This document shows, one piece after another, positions 13,217-16,346 of a stretch of 16,346 nucleotides of DNA. Numbering within the stretch: position 1 is the stretch's first letter; each line of letters opens with the position of its first letter. The notes under the pieces were generated by a model that had not been told where the DNA came from, made no database searches, and was given only the letters and a program-made list of their open reading frames with translations. The stretch lies in contig JAHEMB010000013.1 in assembly GCA_024643915.1 (NCBI GenBank), positions 1-16,346 of the forward strand, read 5' to 3'. The stretch comes from Rhodothermaceae bacterium. GTDB taxonomy: Bacteria; Bacteroidota; Rhodothermia; Rhodothermales; JAHEMB01. A program made the translations under genes and the position numbers.

Positions 13217-13921
13217 TTACTCGTTTGTCTCGATGACCTTGGTGCCGGCCATGTTGTCGCCCCAGCGGCGGCCTGCGGGATCCGTCACCACCTTGTAGAT
13301 CTCGAAGAGGCCGATGCCGAGCGCAATCAGGCCGACGACGGGGATCATGGCCCAGCCGAGGAAGGGGATATAGAGCAGGATCGTGGTGAGCGCGCCCAGG
13401 CCGAACATCCAGTTGCGGCGGAAAGACGTTTCGAGGTCCATCGGCTTGCCGTCGAGGCGCACGACGTTCAGCTTCATCACCTTCTTGCCGAGGGAGCGCA
13501 GCCGCATGAACTCGACATCGAGTCCGTCGCGGACGATCCAGTAGGCAGCGCCTACGAGACCGCCGAGAATATCGCTGATCATTCCCACGGCGAAGCTCAG
13601 CACCGCCGCCGTGATGCCGTCGATGAGGGCGGCGATGAAGCGTTTGCCGAGGTCGGTCTTCCCCGCCGTGGCAGTACTACCTGCCGAGGAGGCCACGGTG
13701 ACGGGCGAGGCCGTAGAGGCAGCCGGGGACGGCGGGGCGGCTTCGGCAGGGGGGTCGGGACGCATGACGGGCTCGGGAGCCGGGGTCGAAGGCGGCGGAG
13801 CGCCCGGCGACTCAGGAGGCGTCACGGGGTCAAATGGGGCGTTGCCGGCGGCTGTGGGCACTTCGTTGGGGGAGGGGACGACCGGGTCGGACGGATGCGC
13901 GGGTTCGCGTTTCGGTTCCAT
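13217..13921 (-). CDS. RDD family membrane protein with long Pro-rich N-terminus
   Basis: The 234-aa protein starts with about 87 residues rich in Pro, Ala and Ser (cytoplasmic, probably disordered), then a membrane domain. GKRFIAALIDGITAAVL is the first RDD helix with its Arg/Asp pattern, followed by a second helix, the loop RSLGKKVMKLNVVRLDGKPM, two helices (WMFGLGALTTILLYIPFLGW and IPVVGLIALGIGLFEIYKVV) and the ending R-R-W-G-D-N-M-A-G-T-K-V, all typical of RDD proteins. The family is membrane-bound and mostly uncharacterised; some members are linked to ion transport. It sits between tdk and the dnaX leader with its own terminator. Nothing in the sequence points to a specific substrate. 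Confidence 0.88.
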   Translation of the reverse strand: MEPKREPAHPSDPVVPSPNEVPTAAGNAPFDPVTPPESPGAPPPSTPAPEPVMRPDPPAEAAPPSPAASTASPVTVASSAGSTATAGKTDLGKRFIAALIDGITAAVLSFAVGMISDILGGLVGAAYWIVRDGLDVEFMRLRSLGKKVMKLNVVRLDGKPMDLETSFRRNWMFGLGALTTILLYIPFLGWAMIPVVGLIALGIGLFEIYKVVTDPAGRRWGDNMAGTKVIETNE

Positions 13922-13956
13922 GGTGCGTGGAGGGGTTGGTCAGAGGAAGCATGCGA

Positions 13957-13974
13957 ATCGTTCCCCCTAACGAT
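13957..13974. promoter_or_regulatory. Short inverted repeat upstream of the RDD gene
   Basis: ATCGTT (13957-13962) and AACGAT (13969-13974) form a perfect 6-bp inverted repeat with a 6-nt spacer, about 36 bp before the RDD start codon on the minus strand. The position fits an operator or a leader hairpin. There is no direct evidence of function. Confidence 0.3.
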
Positions 13975-14017
13975 CTCCATTTCTGATGAAAAACGCAAGT
14001 CCCTGGAAAAATAGAGT

Positions 14018-14659
14018 TCAGTCTGCCTGTTCTGGCACCGGCTTCGGCGGGGGGGGCGGCGTCGCGGAGGCGGGTGCCGGGGCCTCCTGGGCGGCGGGGA
14101 GGGGCTGGAAGTGGAGGCGGCAGCGGGGCTCGTAGACGTCTTTGGCACCCAGGAGCACGCGCTGTCCGCCCGGCGTGAGGCGCTGCGAGTGGTTGGCGGG
14201 GGCGCCGCAGACCATGCAGACGGCGTGCAGCTTCGTCACGTATTCGGCCACGGCCATGAGTTGCGGAAGGGGCTCAAAGGGTTGCCCGAGGTAGTCCTGG
14301 TCCAGCCCGGCCACGAGAACGCGCTTGCCGGCCCGCGCGAGGTGCTCGCACACCTCCACCAGCTCCAGCCCGAAAAACTGTGCCTCGTCCACCCCCACCA
14401 CGTCGGCGTCGGCGGCGAGGAGGATGATCTGCGGGGCCACGTGGACGGGCGTCGAAGGGATGGCGTTTTCGTCGTGCGAGACGACCTCGGCTTCGCTGAA
14501 ACGGTTGTCGAGGGCGGGCTTGAAGATCTCGACGCGCTGCCGGGCGATGCGGGCGCGCTTGAGGCGGCGGATCAATTCCTCCGTCTTCCCGCTGAACATC
14601 GAGCCGCAGATGACTTCGATCCAGCCTCGCTGCTTATCGGTAAATACGTGCGGCTCCAT
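14018..14659 (-). CDS. tdk: Thymidine kinase (type II)
   Basis: Thymidine kinase makes dTMP from thymidine and ATP in pyrimidine salvage. The 213-aa protein has the P-loop GSMFSGKT (19-26), the DEAQFF motif (Asp91, catalytic Glu92), the lasso-loop region GLDQDYLGQPF and zinc-site residues CMVCG and YEPRCRLHF (three Cys and a His). The last 25 residues are a Pro/Ala-rich tail (beginning AAQEAPAPASA) not needed for the fold. The start ATG at 14659 gives the usual N-terminus; no Shine-Dalgarno is seen. It is 96 bp upstream of the RDD gene on the same strand. Confidence 0.96.
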   Translation of the reverse strand: MEPHVFTDKQRGWIEVICGSMFSGKTEELIRRLKRARIARQRVEIFKPALDNRFSEAEVVSHDENAIPSTPVHVAPQIILLAADADVVGVDEAQFFGLELVEVCEHLARAGKRVLVAGLDQDYLGQPFEPLPQLMAVAEYVTKLHAVCMVCGAPANHSQRLTPGGQRVLLGAKDVYEPRCRLHFQPLPAAQEAPAPASATPPPPPKPVPEQAD

Positions 14660-14704
14660 GATGAAGGGGAGAGTAGCGAAGGGTAAGTGAGGAGTAGGAA
14701 ACTA

Positions 14705-14794
14705 CAAATCCCAAGCTCCAAATCCCAAATTCCAAGGGTGCTTCCAGAGATCTTGGAATTTACTGGCGTCAGTCGGGTTTACTGGCGTCAGTCG
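14705..14794. repeat. 7-bp-period array, inverted repeat and 19-bp direct repeat (tdk/batE gap)
   Basis: Five contiguous heptads with a CAA start (caaatcc, caagctc, caaatcc, caaattc, caagggt; 14705-14739) overlap the left arm of a perfect 10-bp inverted repeat AAATTCCAAG (14727-14736) / CTTGGAATTT (14752-14761). This is followed by two copies of TTTACTGGCGTCAGTCG (14759-14775 and 14778-14794) with 19-bp period. The rest of the 212-bp gap up to batE has no gene. Confidence 0.75.
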
Positions 14795-14871
14795 CGCTGC
14801 GCGCTCGTGTCGCCCTCGTGTGGATTTTGGAAATTCGAGCGTACCCGAAGGGTTGGTTCGGCGCTTATCGT

Positions 14872-15762
14872 TTACACGTCGGCGGCAGCGTTAGCTTCGA
14901 TCCAGCCCCGGACGCCGTTGGGTAGGCGCACCTCCAGCCACCCGCCCTCGGCGTCAAGCACGTCGATCAGCAAGCCTGCGTGGAGGGCCAGTTCGGAGGC
15001 GGCGTCAGCGTCCGGCGCCTCGTGGAGAGGCGCGGCGGCGGCCACGATCACGGCCTGCCGGTCGAGCCGCCGGTCGAGCGAGGCGAGGAAGGCGCTGCCG
15101 ATGAACAGCACGCTGCCGATGAGGGCGACGGCCAGGCCGCGCCGGTTCCACGCGTTGCGCGTGCCCGTCCACAGCCGGTAGCCCAGCAACCCCGCCGCCG
15201 CCAGATAAAGAACCAGCCCGATCCCGAAAAGCCCCCCGGCGCCGAGCAGGCGGACAAGGCCGCGCCACGCTGGCCGCCAGAACGGCGCGGGCACCTGCGA
15301 GAAGCGGTCGATGGTGCGGTTACGGGCCATCTCTAGGTTGTGCAGCACCTGCCGGTCGTCGGGGCGCAGCCGCCGTGCCTTTTCGTAGAAGCGGACGGCC
15401 TGGCCCAGTTCGTCGAGGCGGTAATAGGCGTTGCCCATGTTGTAATAAAGCGCGGCGCCCTCGTAGCCGCTCGCCAGGGCCTCGTCGTAGGCTGTGAGGG
15501 CATCGCGGTAGCGTCCCTCGGTGTAATGTCGATTGCCCGCATCGAAAGCGCGCACGGCGGTCTCCACCTGGCCGTAGGCGGGGAGGACGACGAGGAGCGA
15601 GAGGAGGAATGGACGAATGGACGAAGAAAGGAAGAACGGAAGAGAGCGGCGGGGAGCCGGAGAACCGGGGAGTCGGCGAGTGCTTTCCTCAACACAGCCG
15701 CTCCGACGCTCCGTTCCTCCGGCTCGCCGGGTCTCTTCTCGTCCATTCTTCCATTCTTTCAT
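14872..15762 (-). CDS. batE: BatE-like TPR/SH3 protein of the Bat (aerotolerance-type) operon; start uncertain
   Basis: The secure part begins with the hydrophobic signal RPFLLSLLVVLPAYGQ, then two TPR hairpins (DAGNRHYTEGRYRDALTAYD and AALYYNMGNAYYRLDELGQA), two membrane helices (GLFGIGLVLYLAAAGLLGYR and GLAVALIGSVLFIGSAFLAS) and a C-terminal SH3-like domain (PLHEAPDADA to VRGWIEANA). This is the BatE layout. Bat proteins form a membrane complex with MoxR ATPases and VWA proteins. There is no start codon close to the signal. The first in-frame ATG (15762) adds about 45 charged residues encoded by an octad-repeat element, and a TTG at 15774 adds four more. The true N-terminus is therefore unclear. 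batD ends immediately upstream. Confidence 0.85.
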   Translation of the reverse strand: MKEWKNGREETRRAGGTERRSGCVEESTRRLPGSPAPRRSLPFFLSSSIRPFLLSLLVVLPAYGQVETAVRAFDAGNRHYTEGRYRDALTAYDEALASGYEGAALYYNMGNAYYRLDELGQAVRFYEKARRLRPDDRQVLHNLEMARNRTIDRFSQVPAPFWRPAWRGLVRLLGAGGLFGIGLVLYLAAAGLLGYRLWTGTRNAWNRRGLAVALIGSVLFIGSAFLASLDRRLDRQAVIVAAAAPLHEAPDADAASELALHAGLLIDVLDAEGGWLEVRLPNGVRGWIEANAAADV

Positions 15763-15771
15763 TCTTCCCCT
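15607..15771. repeat. Inverted 8-bp-period arrays with palindromic core (batE/batD boundary)
   Basis: Left side: octads gaatggac, gaatggac, gaagaaag, gaagaacg, gaagagag run contiguously (15607-15646). Right side, read on the minus strand from 15771: gaggggaa, gaatgaaa, gaatggaa, gaatggac, gagaagag. Inside them a perfect 9-bp inverted repeat GAGCCGGAG (15654-15662) / CTCCGGCTC (15717-15725) encloses a GC-rich centre. The block lies over the presumed 5' end of batE. Confidence 0.75.
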
Positions 15772-15774
15772 CAA

Positions 15775-16346
15775 TTATGCAACCGATGCAGGTTGCCGCA
15801 ACGCTTCGTCCAGGGCCACGATCAGGCGGGCGGCGCGGTCGTGGGCGGCCTGCATCTCCGCCGGGGTGGGGCGGACGGGGGCGAAGCGCGCCCGGTCGCA
15901 TTCGGCGAGGAGGGCTTGCAGTTCGGCGCGTGTGCTTACTTCTACGCCGGCCCCGCCGAGGCGGGCGTCGAGTTGAGGGCGCGTGAGGGCGCGTTCGCCG
16001 ACGTTGAGGCGGTTGCCGACGAAGCCGAGGAGGGCGCGGGCCACCTCCTCGTAGAACGAGCGCGGCGCGTCATCTTGCAAGAGCGCCTCAGCCTGCTTCA
16101 GGTGGCGGCGGGCGATGGGGTGTGCCCGGCGGCCCCGCGCGTACTCCACGTCGGTGGCGAGGCGCGTGGCGTGGCGGTGGTAGCCGAACAGCCCGGCGAC
16201 GGCGAGGGCGGGGAAGACGAGGGCCGCGTAGGCCCAGGGGTTCCGGTAGAGGGGCGTCCGGTCGGTGCGGCGCCATTCGGCCGTGGTGAGCGGGCCGGCG
16301 ATGTCATCTACGGGGAGGCCGTCGCGTGTAGTGCCGGCGAGGGCGG
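15775..16346 (-). CDS. batD: BatD-like protein, C-terminal part (5' end outside window)
   Basis: The frame is open to the right edge and ends in TAA at 15775-15777; about 190 residues are visible. A membrane helix (NPWAYAALVFPALAVAGLFG) is followed by H-R-H-A-T-R-L-A-T-D-V-E-Y-A-R-G and a cytoplasmic helical domain with YEEVARALLGFVGNRLN and RAELQALLAECDRARFAPV. This matches the C-terminal tail of BatD proteins, which have a large periplasmic beta-rich part (here outside), one membrane span and a short helical end. The position directly upstream of batE supports the call. An internal GTG at 16149 would give a 124-aa piece, but the coding frame clearly continues upstream. Confidence 0.8.
   Translation of the reverse strand, partial: ALAGTTRDGLPVDDIAGPLTTAEWRRTDRTPLYRNPWAYAALVFPALAVAGLFGYHRHATRLATDVEYARGRRAHPIARRHLKQAEALLQDDAPRSFYEEVARALLGFVGNRLNVGERALTRPQLDARLGGAGVEVSTRAELQALLAECDRARFAPVRPTPAEMQAAHDRAARLIVALDEALRQPASVA

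Overview
The window looks like a chromosomal piece of a GC-rich member of the Bacteroidota/Rhodothermota lineage (Rhodothermales- or Salinibacter-like). The strongest evidence is the large secreted M36 protease at 5962-9288, which ends in a YPNPFNPST-type type IX secretion (T9SS) sorting domain. A Bat operon (batD, batE) at the right end and the general scarcity of Shine-Dalgarno sequences agree with this. The assignment is inferred from gene content and no species is claimed.

Left part (1-5103). The 3' end of a UvrD/PcrA-type helicase enters from the left and finishes in an SSB-like acidic-Pro-Phe tail. It converges on a decayed toxin-antitoxin patch: a PIN-domain (VapC-like) toxin with one catalytic acid changed to Lys, the last ~30 codons of a Phd/YefM-type antitoxin, and a ~30-codon relic of a ribbon-helix-helix antitoxin lying antisense to the 3' end of the next gene. 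That gene is a MetR-like LysR regulator. It is divergent from a two-gene cassette encoding a Tat-exported metallo-beta-lactamase-fold hydrolase and a membrane-anchored alpha/beta-hydrolase peptidase with TPR repeats. This stretch looks accessory and less GC-rich than the flanks.

Middle (5104-9436). An 858-bp gap without large genes holds two candidate small minus-strand proteins (41 and 66 aa) and two adjacent hairpins. It is followed by the M36 protease, which carries propeptide, catalytic, DUF11, two Ig-like and sorting domains and is closed by a strong intrinsic terminator.

Right part (9437-16346, all minus strand). This is a housekeeping block. Reading in the direction of transcription from the right end it runs batD (partial), batE, tdk, an RDD membrane protein, a structured non-coding stretch that may be an RNA gene, dnaX, a candidate 44-aa ORF coupled to the dnaX stop, ybaB and recR. 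The dnaX-ybaB-recR order is the widely conserved replication/recombination cluster.

The most unusual pattern is in three of the intergenic gaps of this block (recR/ybaB, tdk/batE, batE/batD). Each contains degenerate 7- or 8-bp-period purine/pyrimidine-skewed arrays next to inverted repeats. In two of them the arrays lie in opposite orientation around a palindromic core, which suggests a family of small repeat elements. One of these appears to have supplied the annotated 5' end of batE.
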